This document shows positions 1 to 8,041 of a DNA stretch of 64,000 bases, piece after piece; the first letter of the stretch is position 1; each line of letters opens with the position of its first letter. The position numbers and the translations under genes were made by a program. The notes below the pieces were generated by a model. It saw nothing but the letters and a program-made list of their open reading frames with translations. It was not told where the DNA came from and searched no databases. The DNA is from Streptomyces bottropensis ATCC 25435 (GTDB lineage Bacteria > Actinomycetota > Actinomycetes > Streptomycetales > Streptomycetaceae), in NCBI RefSeq assembly GCF_000383595.1, contig NZ_KB911581.1, forward strand, positions 1,354,276-1,418,275. Direction: 5' to 3'.

Positions 1-1063
1 TCTCCGCGGTGTCCCACTCGACGGGCACGCCGTGGCAGCCGTCGGCGCCGAGGGCCTCCATGTGGTGCCGGATCCGTTCGGCCGTCGCGTCGTCCCTCAG
101 CCGCGCGAGCACCGCCTCCGGGCCGCCCTCGCCCGCCCAGCTCGGCAGCAGCGCCACGAGCGTCGTGCAGCCGGGGGTGTAGGGGTAGGTGTCGAGCGTG
201 ATGTCCGCGCCCGCCGCGAGCGCCTCGTCGAGGAGCGTCAGCAACTGCGGGGCCCGCCCCTCGTTCACGCCGAAGTTCATGGTGGCGTGGGCCAGGTGGA
301 GGGCGCAGCCCGCCTCCCGGGTCAGGGCGACCATCTCCTCGTACGCCCGGAGCGCGCCCGCCCCGTAGGAGCGGTGGTGCGGGCAGTAGTAGCCGCCGTA
401 GGACGCCACCACCCGGCACAGCTCGGTGAGTTCGGCATCCCCGGCGTACATGCCGGGGGTGTAGGTGAGCCCCGACGACATCCCGACCGCGCCCTCCCGC
501 AGGCCCGCCGCCACGGCCTCCCGCATCCGGTCCAGCTCCCGCGGTGTCGCCTCCCGGTCCTCCCAGCCCATGGCGAGCATCCGCACCGTGCCCTGCGGGA
601 CGAGGTAGGCGGCGTTCACGGCGATGCCCTCGCCGTCGAAGCCGTGGTCGAGGCGGTCCAGGTACTCGCCGACCGAGCGCCAGGTGAAGTCGATGTCCTC
701 GCCGTAGCCGTTCCAGCCGGTGATCGCGCGGCGGACCTCTTCGAGGGTGCGGTCGTCGACCGGCGCGTACGACAGCCCGTCCTGGCCGATGACCTCCAGG
801 GTCACCCCCTGCGCCGCCTTCGCGGTGTGCTCGGGGTCTCGCAGGAGCGCGAGGTCGCTGTGGGCGTGCATGTCGATGAAGCCGGGGGCCAGGACCAGGC
901 CCTCGGCGTCGATCTCCCGCCGGGCCCTCGGCCGCTGGCACCCGGCCGCGGCCGCCTCCTTGACGATCGTCGTGATCCTGCCGTCCGCCACGACCACGTC
1001 GGCGCGGTAGGAGGGCTCACCGGAACCGTCGACGACGTCGGCGTCACGGAAGACCAGGTCCAT
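1..1063 (-). CDS. N-acyl-D-amino-acid deacylase (D-aminoacylase family), C-terminus cut off by window edge
   Basis: An amidohydrolase-fold enzyme that removes the acyl group from N-acyl-D-amino acids. The visible 354 codons start at ATG 1063, behind a GAAAGG ribosome site, and stay open to base 1. The N-terminal beta domain leads into PGFIDMHAHSD, whose HxH is the metal pair, and GAVGMSSGLTYTPG is typical of the family. Further on are HHRSYG and LHLAHATMN, where classical D-aminoacylases have HMRSE and an SHLK-like segment, so substrate choice may differ. It lies 50 bases downstream of the PLP enzyme on the same strand, so they are probably co-transcribed. Family is secure. Substrate is inference: N-acetyl-D-glucosaminate or ordinary N-acyl-D-amino acids. 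Confidence 0.9.
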   Translation of the reverse strand, partial: MDLVFRDADVVDGSGEPSYRADVVVADGRITTIVKEAAAAGCQRPRARREIDAEGLVLAPGFIDMHAHSDLALLRDPEHTAKAAQGVTLEVIGQDGLSYAPVDDRTLEEVRRAITGWNGYGEDIDFTWRSVGEYLDRLDHGFDGEGIAVNAAYLVPQGTVRMLAMGWEDREATPRELDRMREAVAAGLREGAVGMSSGLTYTPGMYAGDAELTELCRVVASYGGYYCPHHRSYGAGALRAYEEMVALTREAGCALHLAHATMNFGVNEGRAPQLLTLLDEALAAGADITLDTYPYTPGCTTLVALLPSWAGEGGPEAVLARLRDDATAERIRHHMEALGADGCHGVPVEWDTAE

Positions 1064-1113
1064 GTGCGTCACCTTTCAGGGCGGTGCCGGGATCGGCAGC
1101 GGTCGCCGCCCGC

Positions 1114-2403
1114 TCAGAAGAACGTGCGGACGTAGTCCACGACCGTGCCGTCCGCCTCCACCACCGGGATCAGCTTCCACTTGTCGAACGACGTGCACGG
1201 ATGCGACAGCCCCAGCCCCACCCAGTCACCGACCTCCAGCGCGGCCCCCTCCTCGGTGCGCAGCCACGCGTGCTGGTCGGACAGCCCCGTCACCGTGATT
1301 CCCGCGGCCTCGCGGACCTCGCCCGTGCCCGCGTCCCGCACCACCTCGGCCGACGGCAGGTCCAGGTCGTGCGCGGCATCGCGCTTGCCCGCGTTGGCGA
1401 AGGCCTGGTCGGGGGAGGGGCGGGAGACGACCTGGGCCCAGAGCCGGAAGGCGGGCTCCAGGGCGCCCTCCTCGGGGACGCGGTTGAAGGGGGTGAGCCG
1501 GCGGTAGTGGCCGGCGTCGTGCGAGACGTACGCGCCGGACCGCAGCAACTTCAGTACGGGCACGGACAGTTCGGGAAGCTCGGCGAACACCTCGGCCACC
1601 GCGTCGAACCACGCGCTGCCGCCCGCGCTGACGATCACCTCGTCCAGCCCCGTGAACCGTCCCGCCTTGTCGAAGTCGACGGCGAGCGAGGTCAGCCGGC
1701 GCAGCCAGGCCGCCACCCGCTCGGGGTCGGCCCCCGGCACCTCGCCCTCGTAGCCGGCGACCCCCACGAGCCGCAATGTCCCGCTCCCGGCCACCGCGTC
1801 CGCCACGGCCGCGCACTCCGCCTCCGTGCGGACGCCGGTGCGCGCGCTCTCGCCCGCGCCCAGCTCCACGACGACGTCGACCGGGCGGGCGGGGCCCCCG
1901 GCGGCCCGCAGCGCCGCGTCCATCAGCTCGACACCGCGCACGGAGTCGACGTAACAGACGAGGCGGAAGGCGGGGTCGGCGGCCAGTTCGCCGGCGATCC
2001 ACCGCAGGGCGGCCGGATCGACGACCTCGTTCGCCAGGAAGACCCGCTCGATCCCGAACTCCCTTGCCACGCGCACCTGATGGGGTACGGCCAGGGTGAT
2101 GCCCCAGGCGCCGCGCTCGATCTGCCGCCAGAACAGCCGCGGTGCCATGGACGTCTTGCCGTGGGGGGCGAAGGCGAGGCCGTGGCGGGCCGAGTAGGTC
2201 TCCATCAGCGCCAGGTTGTGCTCCAGGCGCTCGGCGGACAGGGCGAGCACGGGAGTGGTGAAGCCGTCGGTGAACAGGTTGAGCCGCCGGGCGGCCAGCT
2301 CGGCCACGGTGCTGCCGTCGGTGTCCGGCGGGAGGCCCTTGAAGCGGTGGTCGACGCGTTCCGCGGCCAGCCGGGCCAGCGCTTCGACACTCTCGGCGCC
2401 CAT
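1114..2403 (-). CDS. PLP fold-type III D-amino acid ammonia-lyase / deaminase (D-serine dehydratase-like)
   Basis: A 429-residue member of the alanine-racemase-N / D-serine-dehydratase-like family. These enzymes eliminate water and ammonia from beta-hydroxy D-amino acids. HGKTSMAP near residue 80 holds the PLP lysine. SHPCTSFDKW near the C-terminus supplies the His and Cys of the usual zinc site. I chose ATG 2403 because GGAGGA lies just upstream; an ATG 45 bases earlier falls inside the operator palindrome. It is the first gene of a minus operon with the deacylase and diverges from a KDG-type kinase, an IclR regulator and RidA. A RidA neighbour fits a lyase that releases enamine/imine. Known relatives include D-serine dehydratase, D-threonine aldolase and D-glucosaminate dehydratase; the KDG kinase favours the last, as inference. 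Confidence 0.88.
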   Translation of the reverse strand: MGAESVEALARLAAERVDHRFKGLPPDTDGSTVAELAARRLNLFTDGFTTPVLALSAERLEHNLALMETYSARHGLAFAPHGKTSMAPRLFWRQIERGAWGITLAVPHQVRVAREFGIERVFLANEVVDPAALRWIAGELAADPAFRLVCYVDSVRGVELMDAALRAAGGPARPVDVVVELGAGESARTGVRTEAECAAVADAVAGSGTLRLVGVAGYEGEVPGADPERVAAWLRRLTSLAVDFDKAGRFTGLDEVIVSAGGSAWFDAVAEVFAELPELSVPVLKLLRSGAYVSHDAGHYRRLTPFNRVPEEGALEPAFRLWAQVVSRPSPDQAFANAGKRDAAHDLDLPSAEVVRDAGTGEVREAAGITVTGLSDQHAWLRTEEGAALEVGDWVGLGLSHPCTSFDKWKLIPVVEADGTVVDYVRTFF

Positions 2404-2425
2404 GGGGTCCTCCCTGACGAGGTTC

Positions 2426-2442
2426 GTTGCACTATATGCAAC
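2426..2442. promoter_or_regulatory. Palindromic operator, probable IclR-family binding site
   Basis: GTTGCA and TGCAAC form a perfect 6-base inverted repeat around a 5-base spacer. A further half-site, TTGCG, follows at 2448-2452. The element sits in the only gap (2404-2542) between the divergent operons, so a single protein here could control both. The IclR gene in the plus operon is the obvious candidate. This is inferred from position and symmetry only. Confidence 0.6.
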
Positions 2443-2542
2443 GTTCATTGCGTATGTCGCTGAAAGCTGTCTAACATCCCAGCCAGACCTGGGTCAACGG
2501 TGCAGAACCCGCCCCCCGACGCGACGAGGAGCCTCCACCATC

Positions 2543-3640
2543 GTGACCGCCGACGCACTCTGTACCCCCGGCGCCGCTCCCGTCGGCGTCGACGTCGTCG
2601 CGCTCGGCGAGTCCATGGTCACCTTCCTTCCCACCCGCCCCGGGCGGCTCGCCGACGTCCCCTCCTTCGACCGGGCCGTCGGCGGCGCGGAGTCCAACGT
2701 CGCGTGCGCGCTGGCGGCGGCCGGACACACCGTCCGCTGGGTGAGCCGGGTGGGCGCCGACGCGTTCGGTGACCACCTGGTCGAGACGATCGGCGGACAC
2801 GGCGTGGACGTGACCTCCGTGGGCCGGGACCCGGCCCGTCCGACCGGCGTGTACTTCCGCACGGCGGGGGACCGGGCCACGGACGCGCACGAGGTCGCCT
2901 ACTACCGGGCGGGTTCGGCCGCCTCGGCGATGTCGCCCACCACCGTGGACCTCGCGGCGGCACGCGCCGGACGCGTCCTGCACCTCTCCGGCATCACCGC
3001 CGCCCTGTCCGAGGGCTGCCTGAGCCTGCTGCGCGACCTGACGGGCCCGCACCCGGACCGCCCCCTGATCTCCTTCGACGTCAACCACCGCCCGGGCCTG
3101 TGGCGCACCGCCGACGGCCCCCGCGTCCTGCTCGAACTGGCCCGCGCCGCCGACCTCGTGTTCGTGGGCGAGGACGAGGCGGAGAAAGCCTGGGGCGTCA
3201 CGGGCGGCCCGGCGGCGATCCGGACGCTGCTGCCCGAACCAGCGACCGTGGTGGTGAAACAGGGAGCGCACGGAGCCACCCTGTTCGCACGCCGGCCCGC
3301 CGGACCGGGGACGTGCACACCCCGGCGCGCCCCCGCGGACACGACCACGTCCGAGCCCGCCCCGCACGTCGACGTGGTCGCCCCCGTGGGCGCCGGTGAC
3401 GCCTTCGCCGCCGGTTTCCTCTCGGCCACCCTGCGCGCGCTCCCCGCCCGCGCCCGCCTCCGCCACGGCCACCTGACGGCCGCCGCCGCGCTCACCGTCC
3501 CCGGCGACCTCGCCACCCCGCCGCCGCGGGACCACGCCGACCGCCTGGCGGCCCTGGACGACGAGACGTGGGGGAGACTTCGACTCGGCCCCGGCTGGAC
3601 ACAAGCCGATCGGGCCCCCGAGGAGGTACGCACCCCATGA
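2543..3640 (+). CDS. PfkB-family sugar kinase, 2-keto-3-deoxygluconate (KDG) kinase type
   Basis: A 365-residue ribokinase-fold kinase. GESMVTF near the N-terminus and GGAESNVACALAA are PfkB signature 1 features. AYYRAGSAAS and SFDVNHRPGLW match KDG kinases rather than ribokinase or fructokinase. APVGAGDAFAAGF near the C-terminus carries the anion hole and catalytic Asp. GTG 2543 was chosen because GAGGAG lies about a dozen bases upstream; earlier in-frame codons run through the operator. A roughly 25-residue Pro/Thr-rich insertion precedes the GAGD motif. The gene overlaps the IclR start by ATGA. Expected reaction: KDG plus ATP to KDG-6-phosphate. A kinase of this type beside a D-amino acid lyase is unusual unless the lyase makes KDG. 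Confidence 0.85.
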   Translation: MTADALCTPGAAPVGVDVVALGESMVTFLPTRPGRLADVPSFDRAVGGAESNVACALAAAGHTVRWVSRVGADAFGDHLVETIGGHGVDVTSVGRDPARPTGVYFRTAGDRATDAHEVAYYRAGSAASAMSPTTVDLAAARAGRVLHLSGITAALSEGCLSLLRDLTGPHPDRPLISFDVNHRPGLWRTADGPRVLLELARAADLVFVGEDEAEKAWGVTGGPAAIRTLLPEPATVVVKQGAHGATLFARRPAGPGTCTPRRAPADTTTSEPAPHVDVVAPVGAGDAFAAGFLSATLRALPARARLRHGHLTAAAALTVPGDLATPPPRDHADRLAALDDETWGRLRLGPGWTQADRAPEEVRTP

Positions 3641-4398
3641 GCCAGACCGTCGACCGCGCGCTGAGCATCCTGCCGCTGCTCGCCGAGGGCCCCGCCGACC
3701 TCGGCCGGGTCGCCGACCGCCTGGGCGTCCACAAGTCCACGGCCCTGCGTCTGCTGCGGACCCTCCACGAACACGGGCTCGTCTACCGGCAGTCCGACCA
3801 GCGCTACCGCCTCGGCGCCCGCCTCTTCGCCCTCGCCCAGGAGGCCGTCGAGAACCTCGACCTCCGCGAGATCGCGCACCCCCACCTCGTACGCCTCAAC
3901 GAGACGTGCGGCCACACCGTCCACCTCGCCGTGCACGAGGACAACGAGGTCCTCTACATCGACAAGGTGGAGAGCCGCTACCCGGTCCGCATGTACTCCC
4001 GCATCGGCAAGCCGGTCGCCCTCACGGTCGCGGCCGTCGCCAAGCTGCTGCTCGCCGACCTCCCGGAGGCCGAACGCCGGGCCCTGGCGGAGAGGCTCGA
4101 CTACCCCCTGTACACGCCCCGTTCGACCCCCAACGCCCCCGCCTTCCTCAAGGAGCTGGCGCGGGTCCGCGAACAGGGCTGGGCCACCGACCTCGGCGGC
4201 CACGAGGAGTCCATCAACTGCGTCGCCGCGCCCGTCCACGGCACCGACGGCCGGGTCGTCGCCGCGATGTCGGTCTCCGCGCCCAACGTCGTCGTCACTG
4301 CCGACGAACTCCTCACCCTGCTCCCGCTGGTCCGCCGCACCGCGGACGCGATCAGCGGCGAGTACTCCGGCACAACCCCAGCGAAGGACACCGTATGA
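3637..4398 (+). CDS. IclR-family transcriptional regulator
   Basis: A 253-residue regulator with an N-terminal winged helix (about residues 1-60, with the recognition helix in GVHKSTALRLL) and the IclR effector domain (about 75-245), including the RIGKPVALTVAAVAKLLLA-like segment. The ATG overlaps the kinase stop as ATGA, with AGGAGG ten bases upstream, so it is translationally coupled. It lies between the kinase and RidA and probably controls both divergent operons through the palindrome at 2426-2442. IclR proteins usually sense small organic acids or sugar acids; KDG or glucosaminate would fit here but is inference. Confidence 0.93.
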   Translation: MSQTVDRALSILPLLAEGPADLGRVADRLGVHKSTALRLLRTLHEHGLVYRQSDQRYRLGARLFALAQEAVENLDLREIAHPHLVRLNETCGHTVHLAVHEDNEVLYIDKVESRYPVRMYSRIGKPVALTVAAVAKLLLADLPEAERRALAERLDYPLYTPRSTPNAPAFLKELARVREQGWATDLGGHEESINCVAAPVHGTDGRVVAAMSVSAPNVVVTADELLTLLPLVRRTADAISGEYSGTTPAKDTV

Positions 4399-4823
4399 GC
4401 CACCGGCCCGGGCCGGCCGAGAAGGTCGCCCTCACCCCCACGACCCACACCGCCCCGCCCGCGAAGTTCTCCCACGGCGTCCGCAAGGGCAACATCCTCC
4501 AGGTCGCCGGCCAGGTCGGCTTCCTCCCGGCCGTCGAGGGCGAACCCCCCACCCCCGCCGGCCCCACCCTGCGCGAGCAGACCCTTCAGACCCTCGCCAA
4601 CGTCAAGGCGATCCTGGAAGAGGGCGGCGCCACCTGGGACGACGTGATGATGATCCGCGTCTACCTCACCGACGTGGACCACTTCGCCGAGATGAACGCC
4701 CTCTACAACGCGTACTTCGAAGAACAGCTCACCGGGGTCCCGGCCGCCCGCACGACGGTCTACGTCGGCCTCCCGGCGGGCCTGCTGATCGAGATCGACG
4801 CGCTGGCCGTCCTGGACGCCTGA
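4395..4823 (+). CDS. RidA-family enamine/imine deaminase
   Basis: A 142-residue RidA/YjgF-type protein, the normal length. It retains the arginine that binds substrate carboxylate (in PARTTVYV) and the following IEIDALAV strand. RidA hydrolyses reactive enamines and imines released by PLP-dependent lyases, giving the 2-keto acid and ammonia and protecting other PLP enzymes. The start overlaps the IclR stop by ATGA. Its place in a cluster with a PLP ammonia-lyase suggests a dedicated partner rather than general housekeeping. Family assignment is firm; pairing is inference. Confidence 0.93.
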   Translation: MSHRPGPAEKVALTPTTHTAPPAKFSHGVRKGNILQVAGQVGFLPAVEGEPPTPAGPTLREQTLQTLANVKAILEEGGATWDDVMMIRVYLTDVDHFAEMNALYNAYFEEQLTGVPAARTTVYVGLPAGLLIEIDALAVLDA

Positions 4824-4924
4824 CCCCGCTCCGCGCGCCCGTGGGGAGGGTCATGAAATCCAGATACGGACATATGCCCGGCCCGACTGTCCCCGGCACA
4901 GGATCGTCGACCATACTGCCCGCT

Positions 4925-5587
4925 GTGGAGCAGCGCATCGGTTCGAACAACCAGCCCCTGGCCGCCGCCGCGGTCGACCCGTCGCACATCCCCGGACTCA
5001 CGGCACCGGTGTCCGTGAAGAAGGAGAAGCAGGAGGAGCCGGAGGACATCAAGCCGACGGAGCCCGTCGAGCCGGACGAGGCTGCCCCGGAGCGGAACGA
5101 GCCGGCGGCCGCCGAGCCGTCGAAGCCGTCCCTCGACAAGTCGCCCGCCGGGAAGACCCCGGCCGACGACGACGAGACGGACGCCGAGGACGACACCGAA
5201 GCGGACGCGGACGCGGAGGTTGAGGCGGAAACCGAAGCGGAAGCCGGCGCGGCCGACGGTCCCGTCTTCGAGGCCTCCGACCGCCGCGCGAAGATCATCG
5301 CCGACAGCCGTGGCGTACGGCTGCGCCTGGACGACCAGGAGTGCGAGTTCGGCTGGGACGAGATCGGCGCGATCGAGACGGAGTCCCCCCGCTTCGGCAA
5401 GCGGTTCACGATCACGGTCCACACCCCGGACCGCCGCTGGTACTTCCTGGAGATCGAGGCCAAGGCCAAGTCGGAGCACGCGGCCTGGGAGAAGCAGATC
5501 GACGAGGTCCTGGACGCGTACTTCGACGAGGGTTCCGCGGAGGGTTCCGCCGAGGAGGAGCAGGAGTCCGAGGACACCGCCTCCTAG
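4925..5587 (+). CDS. Hypothetical protein: acidic disordered N-terminus plus PH-like C-terminal domain
   Basis: A 220-residue protein of unknown function. Residues from about 25 to 120 are Glu/Asp/Pro/Ala-rich and probably disordered. The last 100 residues form a compact domain (from RRAKIIADSRGVRLRL to DEVLDAYF) that reads like a PH-type beta-barrel capped by a helix. It resembles the C-terminal part of the gene at 11098-11667. I prefer GTG 4925 over upstream ATGs at 4853 and 4874, because the intervening codons (AAA, AGA, ATA, ACA) are not Streptomyces-like, and CATACT at 4912-4917 could be the -10 of a leaderless transcript. Confidence 0.75.
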   Translation: MEQRIGSNNQPLAAAAVDPSHIPGLTAPVSVKKEKQEEPEDIKPTEPVEPDEAAPERNEPAAAEPSKPSLDKSPAGKTPADDDETDAEDDTEADADAEVEAETEAEAGAADGPVFEASDRRAKIIADSRGVRLRLDDQECEFGWDEIGAIETESPRFGKRFTITVHTPDRRWYFLEIEAKAKSEHAAWEKQIDEVLDAYFDEGSAEGSAEEEQESEDTAS

Positions 5588-5599
5588 AGGACGCGGGAA

Positions 5600-5630
5600 A
5601 CCGCGGGACCGGCCACGACGGTCCCGCGGT
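5600..5630. terminator. Hairpin terminator between convergent genes
   Basis: ACCGCGGGACCG pairs with CGGTCCCGCGGT over a 7-base loop, a perfect 12-bp stem. It lies between the plus-strand PH-like gene and the minus-strand carboxypeptidase, so it can serve both directions. No long T run follows, as is usual in Streptomyces. Confidence 0.7.
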
Positions 5631-5657
5631 CACCCCCTCACCGATGGTGACCCTCGG

Positions 5658-7031
5658 CTAGCAGTACTGCGCTTCCTTGCCGATGGACCGGTACATGCAG
5701 TCCGAGTTCTCCAGCAGCTGCAGCACCGCGTCCCGGTTGCGCGAGGTCTCCCGGGAGATCACCTCGTCGGGCGGATAGAAGCCGCCCCCCGAGGCCGACC
5801 CCGGATACATCTCGAAGGTGTACCCGAAGATCTTCTGGTTGCCCCACAGCCAGTCGTCGATCGACCCGTCCGTGATGTAGAGGTCGCTGGACTGCTCGGG
5901 TGTGTACCCGTTGCTCGCGGCCATCTTCCCGCCGACCGTCGCGAACGCGTTGCGGTCGTCCGCCGTCATCCCGGTCGTCGTGTTGGCGGTCGTGTACCCG
6001 AACGGCCACAGCACCAGCTCGCTGTACGTGTGGAAGTCGATCGCGGACCTGATCTGCTGGACCCCGCCCACGACCCGGCCACGTACGAAGTTGGCGACGA
6101 CCTTCACCTCGGGCGCCGACTCGGCGGCCGCACCCCGGTAGGTGTCCGAGGACGTCGACCCGGACGAGCCGCCGCAGCAGCCCCAGCGGTAGTTCCAGTT
6201 GCGGTTGAGGTCGGTGCCGACGGCCGACGAACCGCTGTTGGGCTGCCGGTTCTTGCGCCACGAGCGGTACGAGCCGGTGGCGACGTCGTACTCGCCGCCG
6301 TCGGGGTTGACGTCCGGGATGATCCAGATCTCGCGGTTGTTCACCATGTTCGTGACCCGGGAGTCGGTCCCGTAGTCGGAGGTCAGCTCGTTGAGCAGGT
6401 AGAGCGCCATCTCCACGGTGAGGTGCTCACGGGCGTGCTGGTGGTGGGTGAACAGCACCTCGGGCTCGGCCTCGTCCGTGCCGACGTTGTCGCTGATCTT
6501 GATGGCGACGATGTTCCGGCCCTGGTACGTCGTGCCGATGACCCGCTGGCTGGCGATCGAACTGTTCGCCGCGACCACGGAGTTGATCTCGTTCGTCATC
6601 TCCGCGTAGTTGTGGTAGCGGGAGTCGGCGGACGGGAAGTCGAAGAGGCGTACGTCGTCCTCGCCGTGGGAGCGGTCCGGGACCGCTCCGAGCGCCGTGA
6701 TCTCGTAGCCCTGCTGCCGCAGCTTCTTGATCTGGTCCGCGCGTCCGGAGACGAAGACCGAGTGGTCGTCGGCGTCGTCCACGGTCACGCCGGACCGTTG
6801 CAGCGCCGTGCGGGACGCGCTGTCCGAGTGCATGTGGACCTCGTACTGGCGGATGTCGTCCGCCGAGGCCCGGGGCCGCTCGGCGCTGGTCGCCGTCGCG
6901 TCCGTGGTCGTCGCGGCGACCGGGGCGGCGAGGGCGAGGGCCAGCAGGGTGGCGAGGCCGGCGGTGCGGCGGCCCGATCTCCTGCCCGCGCCGTCGGGCG
7001 TGGCCGACCTGCCGCGTATGCGGAGTCGCAT
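5658..7031 (-). CDS. Secreted M14 zinc carboxypeptidase
   Basis: A 457-residue exported metallopeptidase. The N-terminus has an Arg-rich stretch and a hydrophobic core ending near ALAAPVAA, a Sec- or Tat-type signal. A propeptide-like region (about 45-130) follows, then the M14 domain. The zinc site is HAREH (His and Glu) plus the His of FHTYSE; NRNW supplies substrate-binding Asn/Arg, and the catalytic Glu is in TFEMYPG. ATG 7031 was chosen because AGGAG lies directly upstream and the signal peptide begins there. This matches the carboxypeptidase T/SG type that trims C-terminal residues outside the cell. It stands alone. Confidence 0.92.
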   Translation of the reverse strand: MRLRIRGRSATPDGAGRRSGRRTAGLATLLALALAAPVAATTTDATATSAERPRASADDIRQYEVHMHSDSASRTALQRSGVTVDDADDHSVFVSGRADQIKKLRQQGYEITALGAVPDRSHGEDDVRLFDFPSADSRYHNYAEMTNEINSVVAANSSIASQRVIGTTYQGRNIVAIKISDNVGTDEAEPEVLFTHHQHAREHLTVEMALYLLNELTSDYGTDSRVTNMVNNREIWIIPDVNPDGGEYDVATGSYRSWRKNRQPNSGSSAVGTDLNRNWNYRWGCCGGSSGSTSSDTYRGAAAESAPEVKVVANFVRGRVVGGVQQIRSAIDFHTYSELVLWPFGYTTANTTTGMTADDRNAFATVGGKMAASNGYTPEQSSDLYITDGSIDDWLWGNQKIFGYTFEMYPGSASGGGFYPPDEVISRETSRNRDAVLQLLENSDCMYRSIGKEAQYC

Positions 7032-7369
7032 GAAGTCTCCTCTTGTCTCCAGGAATTCCGGGGTCTCCGGATGTGGGGAGTGGAGCGGGGGGTGGATCCT
7101 TGCGACGTGCCTCGGGCCTGGCGATGACCGTGGGGGCGTTCGGCAGGCCCTCGTGCGGGTGTGGCGCTCATGGTGCGGCTCTGGCATGACCAGGTCAAGA
7201 GTGGGGAAACGGCCGACGGGTGCGTATGCCGCGCACGACCGCGTAGGGGCACATGGGTCTCATAGGGCCCCAATTGTGGACATAATCGGGCGGGAAACAG
7301 GTATATGCGCGGCCGGAAACGGGTATTCCTCCCCGTGCGCCGCGTACGCGCGGCGGCAACCCTGGAAGC
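7032..7369. other. Divergent intergenic region of 338 bases
   Basis: It holds the leaders of the carboxypeptidase (minus) and the RsbW-like kinase (plus). Apart from the candidate promoter at 7301-7326, I see no hairpin, repeat or coding frame with Streptomyces codon bias. It is locally richer in A/T around 7260-7310, as expected for promoter DNA. Confidence 0.6.
7301..7326 (+). promoter_or_regulatory. Candidate SigB-type promoter upstream of RsbW-like gene
   Basis: GTATA at 7301-7305 and GGGTAT at 7321-7326 are 15 bases apart. This fits the loose GNNTN-N14-16-GGGTAY consensus of SigB-like stress sigma factors in Streptomyces. It lies 43 bases before the ATG of an RsbW-type kinase, where such control is common. 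Short motifs arise by chance, so this is tentative. Confidence 0.35.
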
Positions 7370-7849
7370 ATGCTGCAACTCTCCGGGGGTCTCTTTCCGG
7401 ATTCCGGCCCCCATTTCGCCTCGTACCCCCAACCACCCATGGGTGCGGGTCACTTGAGCGTCGAGTACGACCCCCGTCCCACCGCCGCCGCCCAGGCCCG
7501 CACGCAGGTGCGCCGGCAGCTGGAGAAATGGGGACTGCTCGACCAGACCGACACGGCGGAGCTGTTGGTGAGCGAGCTGGTCACCAACGCGCTCGTGCAC
7601 GCGGAGAGCCGGCTGAAGCTGACTCTGACGGCCGCGCACGGCGTACTGCGCTGCGAGGTGTCGGACACGGACGGCCGCCCGCCGCGGGTGCGGCGGGTCA
7701 CGGGAATATCGGAGAGCGGCAGGGGGATGTTCCTGGTGGACGCGCTCGCCGGGCGCTGGGGCTGCCAGGAGGACGGGCCGGGCAAGACGGTGTGGTTCGA
7801 GCTGGGTACGTGCGGGGCGGACGGATGCGGCTCCGCTCCGCCGGGTTGA
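7370..7849 (+). CDS. RsbW/SpoIIAB-like ATP-binding protein (HATPase_c_2)
   Basis: A 159-residue single-domain GHKL ATPase of the anti-sigma-factor kinase type, abundant in Streptomyces. The N box is ELVTNALVH, followed by VSDTDGRPPR (G1 region) and ESGRGMFLVDALAGRWG (G2 region). Such proteins bind or phosphorylate anti-anti-sigma partners; no partner gene is adjacent, so its target is unknown. GGAAG lies close to the first ATG. An internal ATG at 7439 would give a shorter protein without the poorly conserved first 23 residues. Confidence 0.85.
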   Translation: MLQLSGGLFPDSGPHFASYPQPPMGAGHLSVEYDPRPTAAAQARTQVRRQLEKWGLLDQTDTAELLVSELVTNALVHAESRLKLTLTAAHGVLRCEVSDTDGRPPRVRRVTGISESGRGMFLVDALAGRWGCQEDGPGKTVWFELGTCGADGCGSAPPG

Positions 7850-7851
7850 GC

Positions 7852-7905
7852 GGGTCCGGCGGGTCCGGTGGGCCCGGTGGGTCCGGTGGCTTCGGTGGCA
7901 TCCGG
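7852..7905. repeat. Tandem 9-bp repeat, six copies
   Basis: Six head-to-tail units related to GGGTCCGGT begin just after the RsbW-like stop codon. Units 1, 2 and 4 are identical or differ by one base; the last two are degraded. It lies between genes and is probably a slipped-strand repeat without function. Confidence 0.7.
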
Positions 7906-7950
7906 TAGTGAAGCCGCCGTTCACTGAGGCCGTCGGTCGTCCGCGGCGCC

Positions 7951-7985
7951 GTCGTGGCTGGTCGCGCGGTTCCCCGCGCCCCTGA
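7951..7985 (+). repeat. Dispersed Streptomyces intergenic repeat, copy 1
   Basis: A 35-base element from GTCGTGGCTGG to CGCCCCTGA. The same sequence occurs in reverse orientation at 36988-37022 with one mismatch, and related copies lie at 57329-57363 and 57463-57497. All copies are between genes. It contains the self-complementary CGCGCGGTTCCCCGCG core. Confidence 0.75.
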
Positions 7986-8041
7986 GACATCCCCGGCACG
8001 CCCTCTTGTCTGGTGGGAGCCCATGGGGTTTCTTGACCTGC

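Noticed and set aside
4841..4924. Upstream start codons (GTG 4841, ATG 4853, ATG 4874) for the first PH-like protein
   Set aside because: The codons between them and GTG 4925 are A/T-rich and rare in Streptomyces, and a -10-like box sits within.
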